Positions 10,609-20,403 of a stretch of 64,000 nucleotides of DNA are shown piece by piece; positions within the stretch are counted from its first letter, which is position 1, and every line of letters begins with the position of its first letter. The translations under genes and the position numbers were made by a program. The notes under the pieces were generated by a model. The model was not told the origin of the DNA. It was given only the letters and a program-made list of their open reading frames with translations, and did no database searches. The stretch lies in contig CANQVE010000001.1 of assembly GCA_947627205.1 (NCBI GenBank), forward strand, positions 124,001 to 188,000. The letters are read 5' to 3'. The stretch comes from an uncultured Clostridia bacterium. Lineage in GTDB: Bacteria > Bacillota > Clostridia > Oscillospirales > Ruminococcaceae.

Positions 10609-13110
10609 ATGTCAAAATTGGAAAGAGCTTTGTCATACAGCGGAAATCTTGCTTTCTCTATGAAATACAAGCCCGGCTTTCCCATTGATTTTTTCGGGGA
10701 AAACAGGTCGGAAGTTTTAAACAACATTATTTATACGGACGATTATATGCCTTTCTGCGAGGCTGTGAACGACGTTGTAGACGGCAGGAGCAGGAGCCTT
10801 AAAATATATTCGAGATTAAAACTTAAAGACGCTTATAAATGGTATTATATCTCCGCGGCTCCCGAGCATACGGAGGAAAATTCTACGGAGTTTCTGGGAA
10901 CAATGCAGGAGGCTTCGGACGACTTTGAGGACGTTGTAAGCGACTTCAAGAAAAAGGTCGGAGCTTACTCGGAGATAGAGGACGAAATACCGTCGCTTCG
11001 CGAGATACTCGGAGAGAATTATCTTGAACTTATACAACAGCCTTTCGCTAATACAGAGGGGCTTTACTCGGCTATCGTTTCTCCGAGCGGAGGAATAATC
11101 GCCGTTGCCAGCGGTCAGCCGAAAAACAAAAACCTCAACAAAATGAGCTATCAGCGCAAAAAGAGCATACGAATAAAGCACAAGACTGCCGCAGAGTGGA
11201 TAATTGCGGGAGAAAATCTTGATATTATAAATGCAAATTCTCAGCTTCTTGACATTATGGTGCAGACGGTGAGCAATATCGCGAACTCTTATGTCGTTGT
11301 CGGAGAGGAAGTCGAAAACAGCCGAAAGGCAAACAAACTCCTCGGCGAAAATTTTGAGGATCAGATGCTGATAAATAACATCTACACAAATATCCTCAAA
11401 TGCAAGACGAGCGTTGATGCGTTCGGGAAAATTATTCCGCTCGTAAAGGATTATTTTGCGCTCGACAGGCTTATTTTCTGCATTGACAGAGAGGATCCGC
11501 CCAAAGTCTACCACTGGGACGAAAACGGCGCGATAAGCCCCGCTTCGAGCGACTTTATAACCAATGTTAAAATAAATGAAGAACTTGAATCCAACACTAT
11601 AGTTTATGTTGACGAGGACGAGATACGCGGGAAAAAGAGCGAGAAGAACAGAAGCTGCGCGCTTTCGAGAATTTATGACAACGGCACCGCAAAGGGCGTT
11701 TTTATGTTCATTTCCCATACTTCGGGGAGAGCTTGGACGAACCGCGACAGAAAAGTTTTAAGGAGCGTTACGCAGATACTTACGACACTTATTTACCGTT
11801 CTTTCACGGAAAACAGGCTCGCTCTCTCGCAGGAACATCTCCAGAGGCTCGCGTTCCGTGACGCGGCGACGGGTATCCCGAACAGAACGGCTTTTGAAAC
11901 GGATTTCGCGCAGACAGTACAAGACGGCAAGAGCGGCGCGGTCATTTCGTTTGAGATCGCGAACTACAAGGCTATGACGGCTTCTTACGGCTATCAGTAT
12001 GCTGACGGGATAGTCGGGAGCATAGCGGAATATATCGCGGCGATACCCTTGGGAAACAAAACGAGCGTTTATCTGTTTTCAAGCGACGTGCTTTTCGTCA
12101 TTATCGAGGACGCGAGCAAAGAAGCAACTCTCGGCTTTGCAAAGACTGTTTTAGGAAAATTCTCGCACAACTGGTATTATGACGACACCTATCATAATAT
12201 AGAAATGTACGCGAGAGTAAACTTCTTCCCCGATGATGTTTACACGGCGGAAGAATGTGAAAATGCGGCGTCGGAAACGCTGAAACTTTCAGAATGCGAA
12301 AATCAGCGCGGAGCGGTCAGCGTGTCGCCCGACCTTGAAAATAAACTTGACGAGAATATCCGCATAAGAAAGATGATAAGCGACGACGCGAAAAACGGCT
12401 TTGAGGGATTTTACTATCTGTATTCACCGATAAACGACGCGGCGACGGGAGAGCTTATTTGCTGTGAGAGCAGGCTTTTCTGGAAGAAAGAGGGCTTTAT
12501 TGCGCCGCGCGACAAGGTGCTTCCGATAGTTGAACGCGAGGGAAAACTTGAAGAGCTTTATGACTATGCGATAAACAAGCTGTGCTGGTTCTGCGCGGAA
12601 GTAAGAAAGCTGGGCTATCCCGATTTCAGGGTAGGCTTTGAATATCCGAGGTTCGCGCTGGACTCGGACTATTATATAGTAATGCTGAACAAAACGCTCG
12701 AAAAGTATTCTCTCCCCGCAAGCGCTATAAGCATATCGGTTTCTGACAATTCGGGAACGCTCGCGAAAAGCAGCGTTACTTTGCGGCGGTTTTCAAAGCT
12801 CGGTGTAAACATAATAAGCGAGGACAAGGGCAGAAGTTTTCTGACGGAAACGCTGTTCAAGATGCCTTATGTAAACATTGCGAAGATAAGCTCTAAAAGG
12901 CTTCACGGCGATGAAATTTCGTCGGGATATTTAAGGGCGCTCATTGAAAAGGCGCACCAGAGCGGAATGACGGTCTGCGTAAGCGGAGTAGACAACGAAA
13001 AGACGCTCGAACTCACGCGGTATTTCAACGTCGACCTGATACAAGGCGCGGTAAACGGACAGCCGCTGCACTCGGGGGATTTTATAGAAAGGATCAAAAA
13101 AAGCAAATAA
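10609..13110 (+). CDS. Degenerate GGDEF-EAL domain protein
   Basis: RDAATGIPNRTAFETDF then non-canonical GGDEF site, and C-terminal EAL-like domain lacking catalytic motifs. Confidence 0.75.
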   Translation: MSKLERALSYSGNLAFSMKYKPGFPIDFFGENRSEVLNNIIYTDDYMPFCEAVNDVVDGRSRSLKIYSRLKLKDAYKWYYISAAPEHTEENSTEFLGTMQEASDDFEDVVSDFKKKVGAYSEIEDEIPSLREILGENYLELIQQPFANTEGLYSAIVSPSGGIIAVASGQPKNKNLNKMSYQRKKSIRIKHKTAAEWIIAGENLDIINANSQLLDIMVQTVSNIANSYVVVGEEVENSRKANKLLGENFEDQMLINNIYTNILKCKTSVDAFGKIIPLVKDYFALDRLIFCIDREDPPKVYHWDENGAISPASSDFITNVKINEELESNTIVYVDEDEIRGKKSEKNRSCALSRIYDNGTAKGVFMFISHTSGRAWTNRDRKVLRSVTQILTTLIYRSFTENRLALSQEHLQRLAFRDAATGIPNRTAFETDFAQTVQDGKSGAVISFEIANYKAMTASYGYQYADGIVGSIAEYIAAIPLGNKTSVYLFSSDVLFVIIEDASKEATLGFAKTVLGKFSHNWYYDDTYHNIEMYARVNFFPDDVYTAEECENAASETLKLSECENQRGAVSVSPDLENKLDENIRIRKMISDDAKNGFEGFYYLYSPINDAATGELICCESRLFWKKEGFIAPRDKVLPIVEREGKLEELYDYAINKLCWFCAEVRKLGYPDFRVGFEYPRFALDSDYYIVMLNKTLEKYSLPASAISISVSDNSGTLAKSSVTLRRFSKLGVNIISEDKGRSFLTETLFKMPYVNIAKISSKRLHGDEISSGYLRALIEKAHQSGMTVCVSGVDNEKTLELTRYFNVDLIQGAVNGQPLHSGDFIERIKKSK

Positions 13111-13116
13111 TGCATT

Positions 13117-13143
13117 GAGGGAAGCAGGGCTTCCCTCTTTTTT
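13117..13143 (+). terminator. Rho-independent terminator
   Basis: GAGGGAAGC-AGG-GCTTCCCTC TTTTTT. Confidence 0.9.
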
Positions 13144-13224
13144 GTGCCGATTTTTCAACAAATACACAATATATCTTTAAACTGCAAAAAGTTTCCGAAA
13201 TGCAACTTTTTTTGACTCAAATTA

Positions 13225-13253
13225 TTGACAAGCATCTGCGTATATGATATAAT
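13225..13253 (+). promoter_or_regulatory. Sigma-A promoter for LRR lipoprotein leader
   Basis: TTGACA-17-TATAAT. Confidence 0.85.
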
Positions 13254-13261
13254 TAATTTAA

Positions 13262-13333
13262 GGTACAGTGTGATGTTGAGCCGCTCGGTTTGCAAGTCTA
13301 TATGGCGAGTGTCAGGCTCAAAATAATTGTACC
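13262..13333 (+). ncRNA. Candidate structured 5' leader RNA
   Basis: Nested complements GGTACA/TGTACC, TTGAGCC/GGCTCAA, CTCG/CGAG beginning right after the predicted TSS. Confidence 0.45.
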
Positions 13334-13386
13334 GTGTATAGCTTGCAATCTTAACTACATTTTATTATCAGTCCAAGGAGGTCAAA

Positions 13387-14172
13387 ATGAAAAAAGCAAA
13401 AATTTTATCAGTAGTTTTAATAACGGCGCTGATGCTTTCGGGGTGCAATAACAACTCCGAACTTAATGAGAGCAATTCTTCACAAACACAGAGCCATACG
13501 GAAAGCAGCTATTCAAGTACATCAAGCTCGTCAGTTTCTTCAAGCTCAACATTCAGCTCTTCCGAAAGCAGTTCAAGCAAACCCGCTTCAAGCTCAAAGG
13601 ATGAAATTCGCATATACGGCACTATGGGTTCAACGACAGTTAAAGGTCAGAAATATGATATAGCGACGACCGAAAACGTTGATTTAATGAATTCCGACGT
13701 TACAGACGAAAGCCTTAAAGGAATAGAAAAGCTGGTATATCTCAAAGATTTAATGCTTTATCAAAATAAAATCAGTGATTTAACTCCTCTTTCAGATCTT
13801 ACCGTGTTGGAGAGCTTAGACCTTGGTTATAATGAAGTAAGTGATCTTACTCCGCTAAAGGAGCTTACAAATCTGGACTATCTGGCTTTACATAACAATA
13901 AGATAAGCGACCTGACTCCTCTTTCAGGTCTAACAAATTTGGAAAGTTTGGATTTAGCGAGAAATCAATTAACCGATATAACGCCTATCGCAAATCTTAA
14001 AAATCTTAAAAGGTTAAGCATAGAATTTAATCAGATAAGCGACATAAAACCTCTGGCAAATCTTAAAAATTTACAAACCCTGACTTATGCAGGCAATAAT
14101 ATCAGCGAGGAAGACATTGCTTGGCTTAAACAGCAACTTCCGAATTGTGAAATAATAGATTATATCCACTAA
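13387..14172 (+). CDS. Leucine-rich repeat (internalin-type) lipoprotein
   Basis: Lipobox LMLSGC, Ser-rich linker, ~22-aa repeats such as LTPLSGLTNLESLDLARNQLTDITPI. Confidence 0.88.
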   Translation: MKKAKILSVVLITALMLSGCNNNSELNESNSSQTQSHTESSYSSTSSSSVSSSSTFSSSESSSSKPASSSKDEIRIYGTMGSTTVKGQKYDIATTENVDLMNSDVTDESLKGIEKLVYLKDLMLYQNKISDLTPLSDLTVLESLDLGYNEVSDLTPLKELTNLDYLALHNNKISDLTPLSGLTNLESLDLARNQLTDITPIANLKNLKRLSIEFNQISDIKPLANLKNLQTLTYAGNNISEEDIAWLKQQLPNCEIIDYIH

Positions 14173-14182
14173 AAACAACCGC

Positions 14183-14213
14183 GGGCAAGCATAATGTTTG
14201 CCCTCTTTTGTTT
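14183..14213 (+). terminator. Rho-independent terminator
   Basis: GGGCAAgcataatgTTTGCCC TCTTTTGTTTT. Confidence 0.7.
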
Positions 14214-14561
14214 TCCCGCAGACGGATTTTACCGTAAACGGCTTTCACCGTCAGCGGGTTTCCCGTCAACGGCATTCCCGTCAACGGATAAGCCCTCAAC
14301 GCATACATTATTATAATATAAAATACTAAACAATTAAATACTCATTCATCAATCACTCATTCTTCAGCGCTACGCGCGAAAAAAGAGGGATTGACGGAGG
14401 GACGGAAGATGATTTCTTGAAAAAATTTTTTTCTTGATGAGAAAGACTGTAATATCGGAAGCCGAAATGCTGTCGAAAATAAGCGCATTATCGGGGGAAC
14501 GGGTTTGTCGGCAGTCTGTAAATTTTTCAAAAATTATTCTGTGAGAATTTCCAAAATCTAC

Positions 14562-14590
14562 TTGAAAAATTCGCCGAAATATTGTACAAT
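14562..14590 (+). promoter_or_regulatory. Sigma-A-like promoter upstream of pgk
   Basis: TTGAAA-17-TACAAT. Confidence 0.65.
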
Positions 14591-14650
14591 ATATAGTGTA
14601 AATGACAGGACACTGTCAAATTCTAACGTAAAGAAAGGATATTTCACATC

Positions 14651-15871
14651 ATGGCGAAGCTGAACAAAAAAAATGTAGAGGATCTTAACGTAAAAGGCAA
14701 AAAAGTTCTGGTGCGCGTTGACTTTAACGTGCCTATGAAAGACGGCGTTATCACTAACGACAACCGTATAACCGCCGCTCTGCCGACTATCAACAAGCTC
14801 GTTGAAAACGGTGCGAAAGTCGTTTTATGCTCTCACCTCGGAAAACCCAAGAACGGTCCCGAGGCTAAATTCTCGCTCAAGCCTGCGGCTGACAGACTTG
14901 CAGAGCTTGTAAAGTGCAAGGTTACGTTCGCTCCCGATGATACGGTAGTAGGAGAAAACGCAAAGAAAGCTGTTGCTCAAATGAACGACGGAGAGATCGT
15001 TGTTCTTGAAAACACACGTTTCCGCGGAAGCGACGAGACAAAGAACGGCGAGAACCTCTCTAAGGAGCTTGCTGACCTCGTTGACAACGAAATTTTCGTT
15101 ATGGACGCGTTCGGTTCTTCTCACAGAGCACACGCTTCTACTGTCGGCGTTACAAAGTTTGTAAAGGAAACCGCTGTAGGCTATCTTATGAACAAGGAAA
15201 TTGAGTTCCTCGGAAACGCTGTTGAAAGCCCCGTTCGTCCGTTTGTTGCTATTCTCGGCGGAGCTAAGGTAGCGGATAAGCTCAATGTTATCTCTAACCT
15301 CCTCGAAAAGTGCGACACACTGATAATCGGCGGCGGTATGGCTTACACATTCCTCAAGGCGCAGGGCTATGAAGTTGGAACTTCACTTGTTGACAATGAA
15401 AAGATAAACTACTGCAAAGAGATGATAGAAAAGGCAAAGGCAAACGGAAAGAAACTGCTTCTGCCTGTTGACGCGACAATTGCAAAGGCATTCCCCGATC
15501 CCATTGACGCTGATATCGAAGTTCAGGTAGTTGACGCTGACAAGATACCCGCTGATATGATGGGACTTGACATCGGTCCTAAGACAATGGAGCTTTTTGC
15601 AACTGAAGCGAAGAACGCAAAGACGGTAGTTTGGAACGGTCCTATGGGCGTATTTGAAAATCCCACGCTCAAAAAAGGAACTATAGCTGTCTGCGAGGCT
15701 CTCGCACAGGCTGACGCTACGACAATTATCGGCGGCGGCGACTCTGCAACGGCGGCAATTAACCTCGGCTATGCCGACAAGATGAGCCACATCTCCACGG
15801 GCGGCGGCGCTTCTCTCGAATATCTTGAGGGCAAGGGACTGCCGGGAATAGACGCTATTCAGGACAAGTAA
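14651..15871 (+). CDS. pgk: Phosphoglycerate kinase
   Basis: [45 protein letters not shown]. Confidence 0.97.
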   Translation: MAKLNKKNVEDLNVKGKKVLVRVDFNVPMKDGVITNDNRITAALPTINKLVENGAKVVLCSHLGKPKNGPEAKFSLKPAADRLAELVKCKVTFAPDDTVVGENAKKAVAQMNDGEIVVLENTRFRGSDETKNGENLSKELADLVDNEIFVMDAFGSSHRAHASTVGVTKFVKETAVGYLMNKEIEFLGNAVESPVRPFVAILGGAKVADKLNVISNLLEKCDTLIIGGGMAYTFLKAQGYEVGTSLVDNEKINYCKEMIEKAKANGKKLLLPVDATIAKAFPDPIDADIEVQVVDADKIPADMMGLDIGPKTMELFATEAKNAKTVVWNGPMGVFENPTLKKGTIAVCEALAQADATTIIGGGDSATAAINLGYADKMSHISTGGGASLEYLEGKGLPGIDAIQDK

Positions 15872-16004
15872 TTCAGACTGTATATAAAGCCCCATCTACT
15901 TCGTCAGCGTAACTGCGGCAGGCACAAAGCCTAGCCGCAGCCACGCTTCAGCGTTGCACGCGAAGCGTTCAATGCGGTATCTGGGACTTTCTCTACAGTC
16001 TGAA
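15872..16004. repeat. ~130-bp palindromic intergenic repeat element, copy 1
   Basis: CAGACTGTATATAAAGCCCCATCTAC...GTATCTGGGACTTTCTCTACAGTCTG; internal hairpin 15913-15940; homologous to 21776-21905. Confidence 0.9.
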
Positions 16005-16085
16005 ATTTGACTTTATATAGCTTCTTTTTATTATTTTTCCCCTGCTATGCGGGGGAAAACATATACTGTTTTAAAGGAGTTTTTT

Positions 16086-16859
16086 ATGAACAAAAACGTT
16101 AGAAAAGCTATAATCGCGGGCAATTGGAAAATGAACAAGACAAGACCTGAAGCAAAAACCCTGCTCGAAGAATTAAAGCCGCTCGTTGCTGATGTAAAGG
16201 GCGTTGAGATAGTGGCGTGCGTTCCGTTTACAAACCTTGAAACGGCGCTTGCGGTGACAGCGGGTACGAATATAAAGGTCGGCGCGGAAAACTGCCACTT
16301 TGAGAAAAGCGGAGCTTTTACGGGAGAAATTTCTGCGGATATGCTGGCTGAAATGGGCGTTGAGTATGTAGTTTTAGGTCACAGCGAGCGCAGACAGTAT
16401 TTCGGAGAAACCGACGAGACCGTAAACAAGCGCACAAAGGCGGCTCTTGCGGCGGGATTAAAGCCGATAGTTTGCGTTGGCGAGCTTCTCTGGGAGCGCG
16501 AGTGCGACATCACGGAAGAAGTTATCGCGCGCCAGATAAAGCTCGATCTGTTCGGTATCTCCGCAGAGGACGCCAAGAAATGCACGATAGCTTACGAGCC
16601 TGTCTGGGCGATAGGCACAGGAAAAACCGCTACCGCAGAGCAGGCAGAAGAAGTTTGCGCGTTTATCAGAGCACAGCTTGAAAAGAAATACGACAAGGCT
16701 ACTGCGGACAGCATGACAATTCAATACGGCGGTTCAATGAACGCAAAGAATGCAGAAGAACTTGTCAAGAAGCCGAATGTAGACGGCGGTCTTATCGGCG
16801 GCGCAAGCCTTAAGGCTCCCGATTTTACGGCAATAATCAAAGCCGCCGAAGCGAACTAA
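16086..16859 (+). CDS. tpiA: Triosephosphate isomerase
   Basis: AGNWKMNKT, VLGHSERRQYFGE, AYEPVWAIGTGKTA; ATG at 16086 preferred over the ORF-track start. Confidence 0.96.
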   Translation: MNKNVRKAIIAGNWKMNKTRPEAKTLLEELKPLVADVKGVEIVACVPFTNLETALAVTAGTNIKVGAENCHFEKSGAFTGEISADMLAEMGVEYVVLGHSERRQYFGETDETVNKRTKAALAAGLKPIVCVGELLWERECDITEEVIARQIKLDLFGISAEDAKKCTIAYEPVWAIGTGKTATAEQAEEVCAFIRAQLEKKYDKATADSMTIQYGGSMNAKNAEELVKKPNVDGGLIGGASLKAPDFTAIIKAAEAN

Positions 16860-16878
16860 AAAGAAAGGAAACTGATAT

Positions 16879-18450
16879 ATGGCTGTTAAACCTGTTTTAC
16901 TTGTAGTAATGGACGGCGTTGGCTTTTCAAAAACGGGACTTGGCGACGCTGTTACAGAGGCGAACACTCCTACTCTTGACTGGCTGCTGAAAAACTGCCC
17001 GAACACAAGACTTAAAGCGCACGGCTCGGCGGTAGGACTGCCGACTGACGACGATATGGGAAACTCGGAAGTAGGACATAACGCTCTTGGCTGCGGGCAA
17101 ATTTACTCGCAGGGCGCAAAGCTCGTGAACGAAAGCATTGAAAGCGGGAAGATGTACAATTCTTCCGCCTGGAAAGAGCTTGTAAATAACTGCGTTTCCA
17201 AAAACTCGACAATGCATTTTATAGGCTTGCTGTCTGACGGTAATGTTCACTCGAACATCTCCCACCTGTTCAGCATGCTGAAAAAAGCGAAAGCAGAGGG
17301 CGTAAAGAAAGCAAGAGTTCACTGCTTACTTGACGGACGCGATGTTCCCGCGACGTCTGCGCCTATCTATATTGAACAGCTTGAAAAGGCGCTTTCGGAG
17401 CTTAACGACGCGGATTTCGACGGAAAGATAGCGTCGGGCGGCGGCAGAATGAAGATAACAATGGACAGATACCAGGCAGACTGGGCTATGGTAGAGCGAG
17501 GCTGGAACACTCACGTTAAGGGCGAGGGACGGCAGTTTGCGAGCGCAGGAGAAGCGGTTGAAACCCTTAGAAACGAAACGGGCGCAATTGACCAGGATCT
17601 TCCGCCGTTTGTTATCGCAAAGGACGGCGAGCCTGTGGGAAAGATAGTTGACGGCGACAGCGTCATTCTCTACAACTTCCGCGGCGACAGAGCTATTGAG
17701 CTTTCAATGGCGTTCGATATGGACGATTTCACATACTTTGAGCGCGGAGGTAAGCCCGACGTATGCTATGCGGGAATGTTACAGTATGACGGGGACTTAA
17801 AGCTCCCTGCACGTTATCTTGTTAATCCTCCCGAAATTCACGACACCTTGTCCGAAGTCCTTGTAGAAGCTAAGCTCAATCAATACGCCGTTTCCGAAAC
17901 GCAGAAGTACGGTCATGTAACCTACTTCTGGAACGGCAACAGAAGCGGAAAATTCTCCGAGGATCTCGAAACGTTCAAGGAAATTCCCTCCGACAACGTT
18001 TCATTCGACCAGCGCCCGTGGATGAAATCGGCGGATATTGTTGACGATCTGATTGAAGCGATAAAGTCGAAGAAATACGACTTTTTGCGCTGCAACTTCC
18101 CGAACGGCGATATGGTAGGTCATACAGGTTCAATGCCTGCTACGATAATTGGCGTTGAAGCAGTGGATATCGGACTTGCAAGGCTGATGAAAGTCTGCGA
18201 CGAATACGGCGTGACTATGATAATTACCGCCGACCACGGAAACGCGGACGAAATGCTCGAAAAGAACAAGAAAGGCGAAATTCAGGTCCGCACCGCGCAT
18301 TCGCTCAATCCCGTGCCGTTTATAATTTACGACAAGGACGTTAAGTACACGATAAAGGACGGAAACTACGGTCTTTCAAATGTCGCGCCTACGGTCGTAA
18401 AGATGTTCGGGCTTAAAGCTCCCGACTGCTGGCAGGAGAGCATGATCTGA
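16879..18450 (+). CDS. gpmI: 2,3-bisphosphoglycerate-independent phosphoglycerate mutase
   Basis: MDGVGF, DDDMGNSEVGHNALG, GNADEMLEKNKKG. Confidence 0.96.
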   Translation: MAVKPVLLVVMDGVGFSKTGLGDAVTEANTPTLDWLLKNCPNTRLKAHGSAVGLPTDDDMGNSEVGHNALGCGQIYSQGAKLVNESIESGKMYNSSAWKELVNNCVSKNSTMHFIGLLSDGNVHSNISHLFSMLKKAKAEGVKKARVHCLLDGRDVPATSAPIYIEQLEKALSELNDADFDGKIASGGGRMKITMDRYQADWAMVERGWNTHVKGEGRQFASAGEAVETLRNETGAIDQDLPPFVIAKDGEPVGKIVDGDSVILYNFRGDRAIELSMAFDMDDFTYFERGGKPDVCYAGMLQYDGDLKLPARYLVNPPEIHDTLSEVLVEAKLNQYAVSETQKYGHVTYFWNGNRSGKFSEDLETFKEIPSDNVSFDQRPWMKSADIVDDLIEAIKSKKYDFLRCNFPNGDMVGHTGSMPATIIGVEAVDIGLARLMKVCDEYGVTMIITADHGNADEMLEKNKKGEIQVRTAHSLNPVPFIIYDKDVKYTIKDGNYGLSNVAPTVVKMFGLKAPDCWQESMI

Positions 18451-18461
18451 TTTAAAACAAC

Positions 18462-18497
18462 ACCGCCGTACTTTCGGGTACGGCGGTCTTTTTAATT
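18462..18497. terminator. Rho-independent terminator
   Basis: ACCGCCGTACtttcggGTACGGCGGTCTTTTT. Confidence 0.9.
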
Positions 18498-18512
18498 GTA
18501 TTTTACATACGG

Positions 18513-19466
18513 TTATTGCTGTTGAGTTGCTGTAATGCTTTCGTTTATAATAACTTCGGACTGAAGAACTTCTTTGTTTTCTTTTGTGTAATACTGCGCA
18601 GAATAAGTGTCCGTATCAACGACCATAACTCTATTTCCGTTTCCGCAGATAAGATACTTTATGCCGTCCGAGCTGAAACGCGCCGCGCTGTCGGGAAGCG
18701 TTTTCAGATAAAAGCTCTCGCCTGTTTTTATATAGCTGTCCTCTCCGAGCATGACGCGCGTTTCTTCAGCGTCATTTGTTACAAGCATTATGTCAATATT
18801 GCTGATGTCCTTTCCGTTTACATATACCGACATTTTTTCAAAAGCATACGCCCATGCAGAAGTATCCTCAACAAGATAAATAATATCTTCGTTTCCCTCC
18901 AATATAACATAATAGCTCTTTCCGTCGACCTGTATCACGCTGTCATATTTTTCGGAGATCTCATAAGCTCTGACCTTGTCCGTTCTGAAATATCGAGTGC
19001 CGTTTTGTACGACTTCGATCATATCGCCGTCATCTGAGCGTACTATTTCAAATTCCTCAGACTGCCACGAACTGCCCGAACTGTCCGATATGACATGAGA
19101 GCTGTTTTCCGGAGCTATATCCATTCCACCGTTAAGATTGTCCGAATTATTCGTTTCAATATGTTCGGGAGAGTTGCCCGCTCCGTTCATGTCGCCCATA
19201 TTGTTCATTTCGCCCGTATTGCTTAAAGGTAAACCGAAAAACTTAGGAATGAATATTATGCACAATGCGATACAGGCTGCCGCTCCCGCCAAAGGCGCTA
19301 TGATCTGCCAAAGCGGTCTTTTCTTCCTTTGCTCGGTCCTTATCTTCAAAGGCGCGTTTTCATAAAGCCGCTCATGCACCTCGGCAATTATCTTTTCCGT
19401 GTCGGGAGAAGCAGAGCGAAGCGCCGACTTATAATCGTTTTTAAAGCTCATACTTTTCCTCCTCAC
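18513..19466 (-). CDS. Single-TM anti-sigma-like protein
   Basis: Overlaps ECF sigma gene; N-terminal cytoplasmic segment, one TM (LWQIIAPLAGAAACIALCIIFIP), large extracellular part. Confidence 0.6.
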   Translation of the reverse strand: MRRKSMSFKNDYKSALRSASPDTEKIIAEVHERLYENAPLKIRTEQRKKRPLWQIIAPLAGAAACIALCIIFIPKFFGLPLSNTGEMNNMGDMNGAGNSPEHIETNNSDNLNGGMDIAPENSSHVISDSSGSSWQSEEFEIVRSDDGDMIEVVQNGTRYFRTDKVRAYEISEKYDSVIQVDGKSYYVILEGNEDIIYLVEDTSAWAYAFEKMSVYVNGKDISNIDIMLVTNDAEETRVMLGEDSYIKTGESFYLKTLPDSAARFSSDGIKYLICGNGNRVMVVDTDTYSAQYYTKENKEVLQSEVIINESITATQQQ

Positions 19467-19984
19467 TAAAATTCTTCATCTTTCAAAAGCCTTTTCAGTT
19501 TTTCTCTCGCTCTCGACAGGTGAGATTTTACGGTGTTTTCCTTTTCGCCCGTTATCTCGGCGATCTCGGCAATAGACAGATCTTCATAATAAAAAAGGTG
19601 GACGGCTGTTCGGTATTTTTCGGGAAGTTTCATAACAGCCTCTAAAACCGCGCGTTTCCTTTCATTTTCTTCTGCTGTTTCATCTGCGTTATCTCCCAAA
19701 AGCCCGATAATATCATCGGGATCGCATAACGACCTGTGTCTGTGCCAGGAGCTTTTGGCGAATGAATTTGAACAGTTTACGGCTACTCTTATCAGAAAAA
19801 ATCTTCTGTGTTCCTCGCTTTCAAAAGTCTTGTCGGCTTTATAATATCTTATGAAAACTTCCTGCGTCACATCTTCGGCGTCAGCCGCGTTTCCGAGCCT
19901 TTCGAGCACAATAGCATAAACCATGGGGATATACAGCCTCATGGCTTCATCAAAGCTCTCTGAAGTTTTTAGAGATAATTCCAT
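19466..19984 (-). CDS. RNA polymerase ECF-type sigma factor
   Basis: DAEDVTQEVFIRYYK (region 2), LSIAEIAEITGEKENTVKSHLSRAREKL (region 4). Confidence 0.93.
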   Translation of the reverse strand: MELSLKTSESFDEAMRLYIPMVYAIVLERLGNAADAEDVTQEVFIRYYKADKTFESEEHRRFFLIRVAVNCSNSFAKSSWHRHRSLCDPDDIIGLLGDNADETAEENERKRAVLEAVMKLPEKYRTAVHLFYYEDLSIAEIAEITGEKENTVKSHLSRAREKLKRLLKDEEF

Positions 19985-20064
19985 AAATTTTCTCCGAATT
20001 TTCTTCTGTCATAAACAATACTCGGCAAGAGCCGAAAAAGTTGCAGTTTGATAAAAAAAATCCT

Positions 20065-20110
20065 CCTAGAGGTTAAAGGTAAGAAATAAGAGGTAAGAAG
20101 CAAGAATTTG
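20065..20110. repeat. Partial heptad repeat array
   Basis: CTAGAGGTTAAAGGTAAGAAATAAGAGGTAAGAAGCAAGAA. Confidence 0.7.
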
Positions 20111-20403
20111 TTTTAAACCACATACAACTTTTCCTTTCAAACTCTAGCTCCTAACATCTTGTCTCTAAGACGCAATTTCCCTCAATAACGTTATCTCGCC
20201 CTATCCCCCTGCCCCCTTTCCCGGAGGGAAAGGGGGAGAATGCGGGGCGCTAGGCGCGCCCCGTGCCCCGCCTTGTGGCGAAGCCCCAAACCCCTTTACA
20301 ACATGTAAATTGAGCATGTGAGTTGGTCTGGAAACGAAGAGGGCAATTTCGTGTAATTGTCGTTCGGATATTACTGAATACTGTACACTGTCAACTGACT
20401 ACA

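Noticed and set aside
10816-11718. 300-aa minus-strand ORF
   Set aside because: Antisense to the GGDEF-EAL-like gene; shadow ORF
14126-14308. Minus-strand ORF with LTGMPLTGNPLTV repeats
   Set aside because: Overlaps the LRR gene 3' end, its terminator and a DNA tandem repeat; no RBS or family support
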